Source: Streptomyces iranensis (GTDB lineage: Bacteria; Actinomycetota; Actinomycetes; Streptomycetales; Streptomycetaceae). From it: a DNA stretch of 64,000 nt. The notes beneath the pieces were generated by a model. The model was not told where the DNA came from. It did not search any database and saw only the letters and a program-made list of their open reading frames with translations. Where the stretch lies: contig NZ_JAGGLR010000004.1 in assembly GCF_017874715.1 (NCBI RefSeq), forward strand, positions 186,001 through 250,000, read 5' to 3'. The translations under genes and the position numbers were made by a program. Positions 27,136 to 36,336 of the stretch are shown here, in pieces (within the stretch, counting starts at the first letter, position 1; every line of letters starts with the position of its first letter).

Positions 27136-28134
27136 GTGGAGCGCAGGAGAATCGGAGCGGCGGCGCTCGAAGTGGGGGCCATCGGCCTTGGATGCATGCC
27201 GATGAGCTGGGCGTACACCGCTTCGCAGCGCAGTGGCGAGCACTCGGTGCGCACCGTGCACACCGCGCTCGACTCGGGGGCGAGCCTGCTGGACACCGCC
27301 GACATGTACGGCCCCTTCACCAATGAGCTGCTGGTGGGGCGGGTGCTCAAGGAGCGGCGGACGGACGCCTTCGTGTCCACCAAATGCGGACTGCTGGTGG
27401 GCGACCAGCACATCGTGGCCAACGGGCGGCCCGGCTATGTGAAGCGGGCCTGCGACGCCTCGCTGCGGCGGCTGCAGACCGATGTGATCGACCTCTACCA
27501 GCTGCACCGGGCCGACCCGGAGGTCCCCATAGAGGAGACCTGGGGCGCGATGGCGGAGCTGGTCGCGGCCGGGAAGGTACGGGCGCTCGGGCTGTGCGCC
27601 GTGGGCGCGCGGGCGCAGCGGCGGGCGGGCGCCGGGATGCACGACGCCACGGTGCGCCAGCTGGAGCGGGTCCAGCAGGTCTTTCCGGTCAGCTGTGTGC
27701 AGGCCGAGCTGTCGGTGTGGTCGCCCGACGCGCTGGAGGCGCTGGTGCCGTGGTGCGCCTCACACGGGGTGGGCTTCCTGGCGGCGATGCCGCTGGGCAA
27801 CGGCTTCCTGAGCGGGACGCTCACCCCGGGACAGGGCTTCGAGCCGGACGACATGCGGGCCCGGCATCCGCGGTTCACGGCGGAGATGATGGCCGCGAAC
27901 CAGCCGATCGTGGCCGGTCTGCGACGGGTCGCCCGGCGGCACGGGGACGGGGTGACACCCGCGCAGGTGGCCCTGGCCTGGCTGCTGGCGCAGGGGCCGC
28001 ATGTGGTGCCGGTGCCGGGGACGAAGCGGGAGCGGTGGGCGGCGGAGAACTGTGCGGCGGCCGGTCTGCCGCTCTCCCCCGAGGACCTCGCGGAGATCGC
28101 GGGGCTGCCGCCGGCGCGGGGGTCGTGGGACTGA
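27136..28134 (+). CDS. Aldo/keto reductase
   Basis: A 332-residue NADPH-dependent TIM-barrel oxidoreductase of the AKR13-like group. The catalytic tetrad is visible: Asp and Tyr in LLDTADMYGPFTNE, Lys in FVSTKCGLLVG, His in DLYQLHRADPEVP. The C-terminal nicotinamide-binding block VVPVPGTKRERWAAENCAAA is standard. GTG at 27136 (VERRRIGAAALEVG) fits the family start and has GGAGGGG nine bases upstream. A longer in-frame reading back to 27013 lacks family similarity. Substrate unknown; it reduces an aldehyde or ketone. Confidence 0.9.
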   Translation: MERRRIGAAALEVGAIGLGCMPMSWAYTASQRSGEHSVRTVHTALDSGASLLDTADMYGPFTNELLVGRVLKERRTDAFVSTKCGLLVGDQHIVANGRPGYVKRACDASLRRLQTDVIDLYQLHRADPEVPIEETWGAMAELVAAGKVRALGLCAVGARAQRRAGAGMHDATVRQLERVQQVFPVSCVQAELSVWSPDALEALVPWCASHGVGFLAAMPLGNGFLSGTLTPGQGFEPDDMRARHPRFTAEMMAANQPIVAGLRRVARRHGDGVTPAQVALAWLLAQGPHVVPVPGTKRERWAAENCAAAGLPLSPEDLAEIAGLPPARGSWD

Positions 28135-28287
28135 ACGCGTCGCACAACGGCCGCCCGGCGCGGGCCGCCGTTGTGCGTTCGGCCCTGGTCCGGGCCCGAT
28201 TCGGGGATGGGAACCCGGCGCGGGTCCGCGGTGTATAAGAATCAGTGCCGTGCCGCGGCACACGTGCCCATGGAGAGGAACCCGACC

Positions 28288-29463
28288 GTGCGACGTCCTC
28301 GCGTCACCTCTGTTCTCGCCGCCGCTGCCGCCGTGGTGCTCGTGGCGGGCTGCTCGTCCGACGGCGACAGCATCACCAGACCGGTCGGCCGGTCGGCCGC
28401 GCCCACGAAGCCGGGCGGCGGGGGCTCCTCCTCGGGCGCGCCCTCGCCGACGGAGTCCGCGGCGCCCGCGAAGGGCTCGGTGAAGGTGGAGCGCACGCTC
28501 ACCACGAAGCTGAACTCCCCCTGGGGGCTGGCGCCGCTGCCCGACGGGGATCTGCTGGTCTCCTCGCGGGACACCGGGAAGATCTTCAAGGTCTCGGCGG
28601 ACTCGGGGAAGAAGACCGAGCTGGGGTCCGTCCCGGGCGTCTCCGCCGCCGGTGAGGGCGGGCTGCTGGGGCTGGCGATCTCCTCCGACTTCGGCACGGA
28701 CCATATGGTCTACGCGTACTACACCACCGATTCGGACAACCGCATCGTCCGGATGGTGTACGACGACAAGCGCCCCGCCGGCGATCAGCTCGGCGCCCCG
28801 GACACGATCTTCAAGGGCATCCCCAAGGGCGCGATCCACAACGGGGGCCGCATCGCCTTCGGCCCGGACAAGATGCTCTACGCGGGCACGGGCGAGAGCG
28901 GTGACCGCGGGCTCGCCCAGGACATGGACTCCTTCGGCGGCAAGATCCTGCGGATGACCCCGGACGGCGAGCCCGCGCCCCGCAATCCGGACGCCCAGTC
29001 GGTCGTCTACTCCCCGGGTCACCGCAATGTGCAGGGCCTGGCCTGGGATGCGGACAAGCGGCTGTGGGCCTCCGAGTTCGGCCAGGACACCTGGGACGAG
29101 CTCAATCTGATCGAGCCGGGCAAGAATTACGGCTGGCCGGAAGTCGAGGGCAAGGCCGGGAAGAAGGGCTTCGCCGATCCGCTGGAGCAGTGGAAGCCCA
29201 AGGACGCCTCGCCGAGCGGAATCGCCTTCGCCAAGGGCTCGATCTGGATGGCCGGGCTGCGCGGTGAGCGGCTGTGGCGCATTCCGCTGAAGGGCGACAA
29301 GGCGGTGGCGAAGCCACAGTCGTTCCTGGACGGGAAGTACGGACGGCTGCGCAGCGTGGTGGCGGCGGACGACGGGGGGCTGTGGCTGACCACGAGCAAT
29401 ACGGATGGGCGTGGTAAGCCGGGCCGGGAGGACGACCGGATCCTGCGGCTGGAGGTCCGCTGA
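28288..29463 (+). CDS. Lipoprotein PQQ-type sugar dehydrogenase
   Basis: A 391-residue six-bladed beta-propeller of the glucose/sorbosone dehydrogenase family. The N-terminus is a lipoprotein signal with lipobox VAGC, C22, followed by a Ser/Pro/Gly linker. Family blocks are NSPWGLAPLPDGDLLV, GEGGLLGLAISSDF, HNGGRIAFGPDKMLYAGTGE, GHRNVQGLAWD and EFGQDTWDELNLIEPGKNYGWPEV, with the catalytic His and cofactor-facing residues. It would be anchored outside the membrane and oxidise a sugar using PQQ. GTG at 28288 is picked for its GGAGAGGA site and exact signal start. Confidence 0.9.
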   Translation: MRRPRVTSVLAAAAAVVLVAGCSSDGDSITRPVGRSAAPTKPGGGGSSSGAPSPTESAAPAKGSVKVERTLTTKLNSPWGLAPLPDGDLLVSSRDTGKIFKVSADSGKKTELGSVPGVSAAGEGGLLGLAISSDFGTDHMVYAYYTTDSDNRIVRMVYDDKRPAGDQLGAPDTIFKGIPKGAIHNGGRIAFGPDKMLYAGTGESGDRGLAQDMDSFGGKILRMTPDGEPAPRNPDAQSVVYSPGHRNVQGLAWDADKRLWASEFGQDTWDELNLIEPGKNYGWPEVEGKAGKKGFADPLEQWKPKDASPSGIAFAKGSIWMAGLRGERLWRIPLKGDKAVAKPQSFLDGKYGRLRSVVAADDGGLWLTTSNTDGRGKPGREDDRILRLEVR

Positions 29464-29602
29464 CGGGATCCACTGAAGGGAGATCCACTGAGGGGGCGAA
29501 TCGGCTGATCGTGGCGTTGAGTTCGGCCGACATGGTGCGGAGTGCCCGTTCTGTGACGGGTCTGCCTACACTGGCAGCAGTCGCACGCCTACGGGGGTCG
29601 TC

Positions 29603-29770
29603 ATGTTCAACCTCATCGAGGAACTGTTCGCGCCCGGCCGCAAGCACACCGAGGAAGAGCGCAACCGGCTGGAGTTCACGCTCGACGAGACGCGCAGCAG
29701 CGACCCGGGGAAGGGCCCTATAGACCTTGACTCAGGGCGAGTGGTGATCCGGCCCCGCGAAGGGGACTGA
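29603..29770 (+). CDS. DUF6191-type small protein, 55 aa
   Basis: A 55-residue ORF beginning MFNLIEELFAPGRKHTEEER and containing a GKGPIDLDSGRVVI block near 36-49. I recognise this as the short conserved actinobacterial family DUF6191. It is hydrophilic with no signal or membrane segment. Function is unknown. The start has TACGGGGGTCGTC upstream, a weak site. It lies alone, 139 bp after the sugar dehydrogenase, convergent with the large regulator. Confidence 0.75.
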   Translation: MFNLIEELFAPGRKHTEEERNRLEFTLDETRSSDPGKGPIDLDSGRVVIRPREGD

Positions 29771-29892
29771 CCCGGAAGGGGACTGGCTCGGAAGGGGGCT
29801 GGCTCGGCGGGTGGTCGGCGTACCGCGCGTCCTGGCACCCCCGGCGTCCAGTCAGCGCCCCGGCGTGCTGCCGGTGCGTACCGCGCACACCG

Positions 29893-32800
29893 TCAGCGGG
29901 CCGCCGCCGCGCCGTCGGCCAGGCCGTCCACCAGGCGCAGTCGGTGGGCCACGGCGGCAGCCTCGGCCCGGCCCGAGACGCCCAGCTTGGCCAGGATGTT
30001 GGAGACATGCACGCTGGCCGTCTTGGGCGAGATGAAGAGCTTCTCGGCGATCTGGCGATTGCTGCGCCCGTCGGCGACCAGCCGCAGCACATCCCGCTCC
30101 CGGGGCGTCAGCCCCAGCTCCTCGGCCGGATCGGCGGGTCCGGCGGCGTCGGCGACCGGGGCCGGGGGCAGCGCGGGGGTGCGGCCCGGGGACGCGTCAA
30201 GCGCGGCGCGGGTCGCGGCGGACGCCAAGGGCAGCCGGGCGCGCCGGGCCAGCAGCTCGATCTCCTCGCGCAGCGGACGGGCACCCAGCCGGTCGGCCAC
30301 GGCATGCGCCTGGGCGAGCAGTTCGGCGGCATGCTCACGATCGGCCTGAGCCGGGGCCCCCGCCGGACCGGAGGCCCCCGGACCGAGGGCGCTCTGGTCG
30401 GGGGCACCCGGGTCGGAGGGGCCCCGGCCGGAGGCACCCGGACCGGAGGCACCCCGACCGTGGACATCTTGGCCGGAGGCACCCGGGCGGGAAGCGCCCT
30501 GACCGGGGACACTCGGACCGAGGGCGCCCGGGGCGGAGGCACCCCGACCGGAGGCACCGAGACCGGGGGCACCCCGGCCGGAGGCACCCCGGCCGGAGGC
30601 ACCCCGGCCGGAGGCACCCCGGCCGGAGGCACCCCGGCCGGAGGCACCCCGGCCGGGGGCGTCCGGGGCGGAGGGGCTCTGGATCGGGGTTAGTAGCGCT
30701 TCCGCCCAGCGGTGGCGGGCTCGGGCCAGTGGATAGGGGCGGTCCAGCGCGGCGAAGGCGGCCGTGGCCTCGGCCCAGAGGTCGGGCCGGTCCCGGCCCT
30801 CGGCGCGCGCCAGTTCGGCCTGGACCATCGCCGCGTGCGCCCGCCACACCGGCACGGGCTGCGACACCCGCTTCGCCGCCGCCCGGAGGCGGGCCAGCGC
30901 CTCGCCCCGGCCCGGCTCGGCCGTGGGCAGTCCGCGCGCGGCCGACTCGGCCGCGGCGGCCGTGTACAGCAACCGCCAGGCGTAGCGCTGCATCCCGGGC
31001 GGGAATCCGGCCTCCACGGCCTGGTCCAGCAGGGCCCGGACCTCCAGGATCCGGCCACGGGCCGCCGCGAGTTCGATGGCGTGCCCCGTGATCTGGAGGG
31101 TGTACTGCGGTTCGGTGTTGCGGGCGCCGTAGTGCTCCCGGGCCGCGGTCAGCTCGCGCTCCGCCGTGTTCCACTCACCGCGCGCCAGCGCCAGCTGGGT
31201 GAGCCGGTTGGCGGCGGTGCCGCGCGGCTTGGTGCCAAGGGCGAGCCGCCGGGTCATCAGGGCCGCCGCCTCCGCCTCGTCCCAGCGGCCCAGGGAGAAC
31301 AGCGACTCGGCCAGATTCCCGTAGACCCAGGCCCGGGAGTCCACCAGGCCGACGCGGTCCAGGATCCGGGCGCCCTCCTCGGCGGTCTCCACCGCCTCGG
31401 CCGACCGGCCCACCCCCTCCAGCGCCGAGGCCAGATTGACATAGCAGCGACCCAGGACGCTGATGTCATCGAGGTCCAGGGCCCGCTCGCAGACCTCGCG
31501 CATCTCGGCCAGGCCACGCTCGATGTCGCCGGAGTCACCGGTGAAGTAGCCCAGCGTCAGGCGGGCGTTCAGCTCCGTGCTCTCGGCGCCGACCAGCCGG
31601 GCCAGCTCCACCGCCCGTTCGGCCGCGGCCAGGCCCTCGGCACCTGGCCGGTGGGTCATCGTCCAGCCCGCCACCTGTGCCATGACCTCGGCGTGCACGG
31701 GGGACGGCGGCAGTCCGCGCACCAGCTCCTGGGCCCGGCTCAGCTCCTCCCACCCGTCACCGCGGGCCAGGCCCTCCATCAGTTTGCCCTGCTGGGTCCA
31801 GAACCAGGCGGCCCGCAGCGGGGCGTCACCACCCCGGTCCAGCGTCCGCAGCGCCCGCTTGCTGACGGCCAGCGCCCGCTCCCGCTGCCCGGACATGTGC
31901 GCGGCCACCACCACCTCGGCGAGCAGATCGAGATGGCGCAGCGCCTGGTCCTCACAGCCGCGGGCGGGGTACACCTCCGCGTAGTCCATGGGCCGCTGCG
32001 CCCGCCGTATCTCCTTGGGGGCGTCCTCCCACAGCTCCATGGCCCGCTCCAGCAGCCGCAGCTGCTCCGCGTGGGCGTACCGCCGCCGCGCCGCGACGGA
32101 CGCCTGGAGCACGGCGGGCAGGGCCTTGGCGGGGTCGTGCGCGTGGTACCAGTAGCTGGCCAGCCGGGCGGCCCGCTCATCGGCCCGCACCAGCGCGGGC
32201 TCGGCCTCCAGTGCCTCCGCGAAGCGCCGGTTGAGCCGGGAGCGCTCCCCGGGCAGCAGATCGTCGCGCACGGCTTCGCGCACCAGCGAATGCCGGAAGC
32301 GGTAGCCGCTGTCGTCGGCCGTGGGGCGCAGGATGTTCGCCCCGACGGCGGCCCGCAGCGCGTCGATCAGTTCGTCCTCGCCCAGCCTGGCGACCGCGCG
32401 CAGCAGTTCGTACTCCACCGAGGAGCCGCCCTCGGCGAGGATCCGCACCACCCCCTGGGCCTCCTCGGGCAGCGCCTCGACCCGCACCAGCAGCAGATCG
32501 CGCAGCGATTCGCTGAGCCCGGTGGCGCAGCCCTCGTTGAGGGAGCGGGCGATCTCCTCCACGAAGAAGGCATTGCCGTCGCTGCGCTCGAAGATCCGGT
32601 CGACCAGCTCGCGCTCCGGCTCGGCCCCGTTGATCCCGGTCAGCTGGGCGTGCACCTCGCCGCGGGTGAAGCGGGACAGCTCGATGCGCCGCACCTCGCG
32701 CATCCGGTCCACCTCGGCGAGGAAGGGGCGCAGCGGATGGCGGCGGTGGATGTCGTCGGAGCGGTAGGTGGCCACGACCAGCAGCCGGGCACTGAGCAGC

Positions 32801-33324
32801 GAGCGGAAGAGATAGCCGAGCAGCTCGCGGGTGGAGCGGTCGGCCCAGTGCAGATCCTCGATGGCGACGACGAGGGTGCGCTCCGCGGCCAGCCGCTCCA
32901 GCAGCCGGACCGTGAGCTCGAACAGCCGGGCCCGGCCGTCGCCGTCGTGGGACGCGCGGGAGGTCTCGCCCAGCTCGGGCAGCAGCCGGGCCAGTTCGCC
33001 CTCCTGCCCGGCGGCGGCCCTGTCCAGCTCGGTGCCCAGTTTCCGGCGCAGTGAGCGCAGCACGGTGGACACGGGCGCGAACGGCAGCCCGTCGGCGCCG
33101 ATTTCCACACAGCCGCCGACCGCCGCGACCGCCCCCGCGGCCATGGCCGGGGCCAGGAACTCGTCGATGAGCCGGGTCTTGCCGACCCCCGCCTCTCCCC
33201 CCACCAGCAGCACCTGCGGCTCGCCCGCGGTGGCGCGGGCGAGCGCGTCCTCGAGGGTGGCCAACTCCTGGGCGCGACCGATGAACACCGGGCTGACGGA
33301 CATGGTGTGCACGTCGTCGAGCAT
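29893..33324 (-). CDS. MalT/LuxR-type AAA regulator with repeat linker
   Basis: A large ATP-dependent transcription regulator of about 1143 residues. Walker A GGEAGVGKTR lies near 42-51 and Walker B-like LVVAIEDLHWAD near 155. A long helical TPR-like array fills the middle, and the C-terminus is a LuxR helix-turn-helix (LTPRERDVLRLVADGRSNRQ followed by IAEKLFISPKTASVHVSNIL). Between them is a linker of about 100 residues of degenerate GASGR pentapeptides, from a DNA minisatellite at 30571-30660. Such STAND-type activators respond to small inducers. The start is unclear: ATG 33324, ATG 33303 or GTG 33450 with a low-complexity extension. Confidence 0.85.
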   Translation of the reverse strand: MLDDVHTMSVSPVFIGRAQELATLEDALARATAGEPQVLLVGGEAGVGKTRLIDEFLAPAMAAGAVAAVGGCVEIGADGLPFAPVSTVLRSLRRKLGTELDRAAAGQEGELARLLPELGETSRASHDGDGRARLFELTVRLLERLAAERTLVVAIEDLHWADRSTRELLGYLFRSLLSARLLVVATYRSDDIHRRHPLRPFLAEVDRMREVRRIELSRFTRGEVHAQLTGINGAEPERELVDRIFERSDGNAFFVEEIARSLNEGCATGLSESLRDLLLVRVEALPEEAQGVVRILAEGGSSVEYELLRAVARLGEDELIDALRAAVGANILRPTADDSGYRFRHSLVREAVRDDLLPGERSRLNRRFAEALEAEPALVRADERAARLASYWYHAHDPAKALPAVLQASVAARRRYAHAEQLRLLERAMELWEDAPKEIRRAQRPMDYAEVYPARGCEDQALRHLDLLAEVVVAAHMSGQRERALAVSKRALRTLDRGGDAPLRAAWFWTQQGKLMEGLARGDGWEELSRAQELVRGLPPSPVHAEVMAQVAGWTMTHRPGAEGLAAAERAVELARLVGAESTELNARLTLGYFTGDSGDIERGLAEMREVCERALDLDDISVLGRCYVNLASALEGVGRSAEAVETAEEGARILDRVGLVDSRAWVYGNLAESLFSLGRWDEAEAAALMTRRLALGTKPRGTAANRLTQLALARGEWNTAERELTAAREHYGARNTEPQYTLQITGHAIELAAARGRILEVRALLDQAVEAGFPPGMQRYAWRLLYTAAAAESAARGLPTAEPGRGEALARLRAAAKRVSQPVPVWRAHAAMVQAELARAEGRDRPDLWAEATAAFAALDRPYPLARARHRWAEALLTPIQSPSAPDAPGRGASGRGASGRGASGRGASGRGASGRGAPGLGASGRGASAPGALGPSVPGQGASRPGASGQDVHGRGASGPGASGRGPSDPGAPDQSALGPGASGPAGAPAQADREHAAELLAQAHAVADRLGARPLREEIELLARRARLPLASAATRAALDASPGRTPALPPAPVADAAGPADPAEELGLTPRERDVLRLVADGRSNRQIAEKLFISPKTASVHVSNILAKLGVSGRAEAAAVAHRLRLVDGLADGAAAAR
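30571..30660. repeat. 15-bp tandem repeat, six units
   Basis: Six contiguous copies of ACCCCGGCCGGAGGC, the last with one change, preceded by more degenerate units back to about 30360. It is in frame and encodes Gly-Ala-Ser-Gly-Arg on the minus strand inside the linker of the MalT-like regulator. Confidence 0.9.
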
Positions 33325-33463
33325 CGCACAGGGCCCCGACACCGCGGCACCGGCTTTTCCGGCACCGGCTTTTCCGGCACCCGCCGTTCCGGGTTCCACC
33401 GCTCCGGCCCCAGGCCCGGCTCCCGCTCCAGCCCTTATGACGAGCGGCACGGCCCGGCCGCCG

Positions 33464-33655
33464 TCAGGCCGCCGTGCCGTACGACCGTGGTGAGCGGTTG
33501 CCCCGCCACCGCCGGACCTGCCTCAGCCGCCCGCCCCGCTCCCGCCCGGCCGACCGGCCGCCGGGCCCCTCCGCCGCCTCCCGGACCAGCCGGTGGGCGG
33601 CGGCCTCCCGCAGCAGCTCGGCCTCGCGGATCCGGTGCAACTCATGGTGCAGCAT
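33464..33655 (-). CDS. Small basic actinobacterial protein, 63 aa
   Basis: A 63-residue ORF starting MLHHELHRIREAELLREAAA with a good GGGAGAA site. It has an N-terminal amphipathic helix and a strongly basic arginine-rich tail. Short proteins with this MLHHELHxIRxAEL start are frequent in streptomycetes and their role is unknown. It is 140 bp upstream of, and on the same strand as, the MalT-like regulator. Confidence 0.7.
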   Translation of the reverse strand: MLHHELHRIREAELLREAAAHRLVREAAEGPGGRSAGRERGGRLRQVRRWRGNRSPRSYGTAA

Positions 33656-33805
33656 GGTGTTCTCCCTGGTGACGAGTGGTTTCGTGGAACACGTCCACTC
33701 TCGTCGCCCAGGAGGGTCCGGCACATCGGTAGGCTGCCCGATCTTCGCTCGGGCCAAGGCCTTAGGCACCCTGCCCACACGGCTGAGAAGGCCCGGGGAG
33801 GGTCC

Positions 33806-36178
33806 TTAGGGCACCGGCGACCGTGCCGTACCGGCCCGCGCCGCGCCCTCGGCGGGCTGCCCCGGCAGTGGCACGGGCACCGCCACCGGTCCGGACGCCG
33901 GGCCATCGCCCTCGCCCTCGCCCCCGGCGTCGCCCTCGCCCCCGGCGTCGCCCTCCGCCTCGATGCTGATCCTCGGCAGCAGCCGCTCCAGCCAGCCCGG
34001 CAGCCACCAGTTGGCGCCCCCGAGCAGATGCATCAGCGCGGGCACCAGGAGCGTACGGAGGACGAAGGCGTCCAGGGCGACCGCGGCCGCCAGTCCGATG
34101 CCGAACATCGCGATGATCCGGTCGCCGCTGAGCACGAACGCCGAGAAGACCGCGATCATGATGACGGCCGCGGAGTTGATGACCCGGCTGGTCTCGGCGA
34201 GCCCCACCCGGACCGCGGTGCGGTTGTCGCGGGTGCGCCGCCACTCCTCGTACATCCGGCTGACCAGGAAGACCTGGTAGTCCATGGAGAGCCCGAAGAG
34301 CACCGACACCATGATCACCGGTAGGAAGGGCTCGATCGGGCCCGCCCTGCCAAGACCCAGCAGTTCGCTCCCCCAGCCCCATTGGAAGATCGCGACCACC
34401 ACGCCGAAGGACGACGCGACGGCGGCCACGTTCATGACCGCCGCCTTGATCGGGATGCCGATGCTGCGGAACGCGAGCAGCAACAGCGCGCATCCCAGCG
34501 CCACCACCACCCCCACGAACAGCGGCAGCTTGCTCACGATCACCGCGGCGAAGTCGTCGTAGCCCGCGGTCAGCCCGCCCACGTAGACCCGCAGCGAGCT
34601 GCCCTCCTCGGCCCGGGGCAGCACCTCGGCGCGCAGCCGTCCGACGAGGTCGGAGGTGTCCCGTGACTGCGGTGCCGTCGTGGGGACGACCGTGATGACG
34701 CCGGTGTCGCCGCCTCCGCCCAGGTCCGCGGCGCTCACCGAGGCCACCCCGTGGATGGTGCGCAGGGTCTCGGACAGCTGTGTGAAGGCCATCCGGTCGT
34801 CGGCCCCGTCCATGCTGCCCATCAGCGTCAATGGGCCGTTGAAACCTGGTCCGAACCCCTCGGCCAGCAGGTCGTAGGCCCGTCGCGTCGTCGAGGCCGA
34901 GGAGCCGTTGCCCTGGTCCGAGGTGCCCAGGTGGAGCGAGAACGTGGGGAGGGCGAGCACCGCGATGAGGGCGGCCGCGACCGCCCCCAGCAGTTTGGGG
35001 CGGCGCTCGACGTAGCGCGCCCAGCGGGCGCACAGACCCTGGGACGCCGCGGCTTCCGGCCCCCGCTCGGCCAGCCGTCTGCGCTCCTTCCGGCTCAGGG
35101 CCCGCATACCGATCAGGCCGAGCAGCGCGGGCAGCAGGGTGAGCGAGGCGGCGACCGTAAGGGCGACGGTGAGCGCCGCCGCGACCGCCACCCCGTTGAG
35201 GAAGGACAGCCGCAGGACGAGCATGCCGAGGAGCGCGAGACAGACGGTCGCGCCCGCGAAGACCACCGCGCGCCCCGAGGTGGCCACCGCGCGCTGGGCG
35301 GCCTGTTCGACCGGCAGCCCCCGCCGCAGCCCCTTGCGGTGCCGGGTGACGATGAACAGCGCGTAGTCGATCCCCACGCCGAGGCCGATCAGCATGCCGA
35401 GCATCGGCGCGAAGTCGGCGATCGTCATGGCGTGGCCGAGCAGCCCGATGGCCGCGTACGCGGTGCCGACGCCGATGAGCGCGGTGGCTATCGGCAGCAG
35501 CGTCGCCGCGAACGAGCCGAACGCGAGGAAGAGCACCACGGCGGCCACGCCGACCCCGATGGCCTCGCTCAGATGGGCGGGCCCGGTCCGCTCGGTGAGC
35601 CCGGCGCCCGCGCCGCCCATCTCGACCTGAAGGCCCTTGGCCCCGGAGGCGGCGGAGCGCACCGTGTCGAGCACCCGGCGCACCTCCGCCTCGCCCAGGT
35701 CGGCGGCGGGTTCGCGGAAGACGATGGTGGCGTAGGCGGTGTGCCCGTCGGCGCTGATCCGGCTGTTGTCACGGGCTTCGCCGAGCCCGCCGGATCCGCC
35801 CAGCCGGCCGGTGTCACCGGCGCCGTACGGACCGGTGGCGGAGACGGCGCCGTACGGGCCGGTCACGGAGGCGACGCCGGGCAGGTCCGCCACCTGCCGC
35901 AGCGCCGTCGCCATCCGCCGCTCGACCCCAGGGGCGCGTACGGTGCCCGCGCCGTCCGCGGTGTGCCAGACGATGGTGTCGCTGTCCCCCGCCCGGTCCG
36001 GCAGCCGCCGCTCCATCAGGGCGGAGACCTTGGAGGAGTCGGTGCCCGGGATGTCGTAGTCGTTGGAGTACGCCGAACCCGTCACGGCCGCCGCCGCGGC
36101 GACCCCGGCGAAGGCGGCCAGCCACAGCACGATGACGATGGCGCGGCGCCTGAGACACCAGCGGGCGAGTGCGGCCAT
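33806..36178 (-). CDS. MMPL/RND-family membrane exporter
   Basis: A 790-residue RND-superfamily transporter of the MMPL type. It has two repeats: helix 1 (AIVIVLWLAAFAGVAAAAAV), a large external loop of about 130 residues, then five clustered helices; the second half repeats the plan. The proton-relay signature is visible as GLGVGIDYALFIVTRHR and VLFGLSMDYQVFLVSRMYEE. Actinobacterial MMPL proteins export lipids or lipophilic natural products. The acidic C-terminal tail is made of GDAGGEGEGD-like repeats. No regulator is adjacent, but a palindrome lies upstream at 36217-36239. Confidence 0.93.
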   Translation of the reverse strand: MAALARWCLRRRAIVIVLWLAAFAGVAAAAAVTGSAYSNDYDIPGTDSSKVSALMERRLPDRAGDSDTIVWHTADGAGTVRAPGVERRMATALRQVADLPGVASVTGPYGAVSATGPYGAGDTGRLGGSGGLGEARDNSRISADGHTAYATIVFREPAADLGEAEVRRVLDTVRSAASGAKGLQVEMGGAGAGLTERTGPAHLSEAIGVGVAAVVLFLAFGSFAATLLPIATALIGVGTAYAAIGLLGHAMTIADFAPMLGMLIGLGVGIDYALFIVTRHRKGLRRGLPVEQAAQRAVATSGRAVVFAGATVCLALLGMLVLRLSFLNGVAVAAALTVALTVAASLTLLPALLGLIGMRALSRKERRRLAERGPEAAASQGLCARWARYVERRPKLLGAVAAALIAVLALPTFSLHLGTSDQGNGSSASTTRRAYDLLAEGFGPGFNGPLTLMGSMDGADDRMAFTQLSETLRTIHGVASVSAADLGGGGDTGVITVVPTTAPQSRDTSDLVGRLRAEVLPRAEEGSSLRVYVGGLTAGYDDFAAVIVSKLPLFVGVVVALGCALLLLAFRSIGIPIKAAVMNVAAVASSFGVVVAIFQWGWGSELLGLGRAGPIEPFLPVIMVSVLFGLSMDYQVFLVSRMYEEWRRTRDNRTAVRVGLAETSRVINSAAVIMIAVFSAFVLSGDRIIAMFGIGLAAAVALDAFVLRTLLVPALMHLLGGANWWLPGWLERLLPRISIEAEGDAGGEGDAGGEGEGDGPASGPVAVPVPLPGQPAEGAARAGTARSPVP

Positions 36179-36216
36179 GGCTGCTTTCCGGGTATTGCGC
36201 CGAACGCGCGATGTGG

Positions 36217-36239
36217 CTGAGACCAGTGCACTGTGTCAG
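36217..36239. promoter_or_regulatory. Operator-like palindrome upstream of MMPL gene
   Basis: The perfect 10-bp palindrome CAGTGCACTG is flanked by CTGA and TCAG. It lies 39-61 bases upstream of the exporter ATG, where a repressor would act. The regulator is not identified and is not among the neighbours. Confidence 0.35.
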
Positions 36240-36336
36240 CCCGAAAAGATCCTTTGCCTCCTTTGTGGCTTTCCCCACATCCGCGAGTGATCGCCGGTTC
36301 CGTCTCCGGCCGAGGGAGTCGGCCGCGGCCGGGCCA

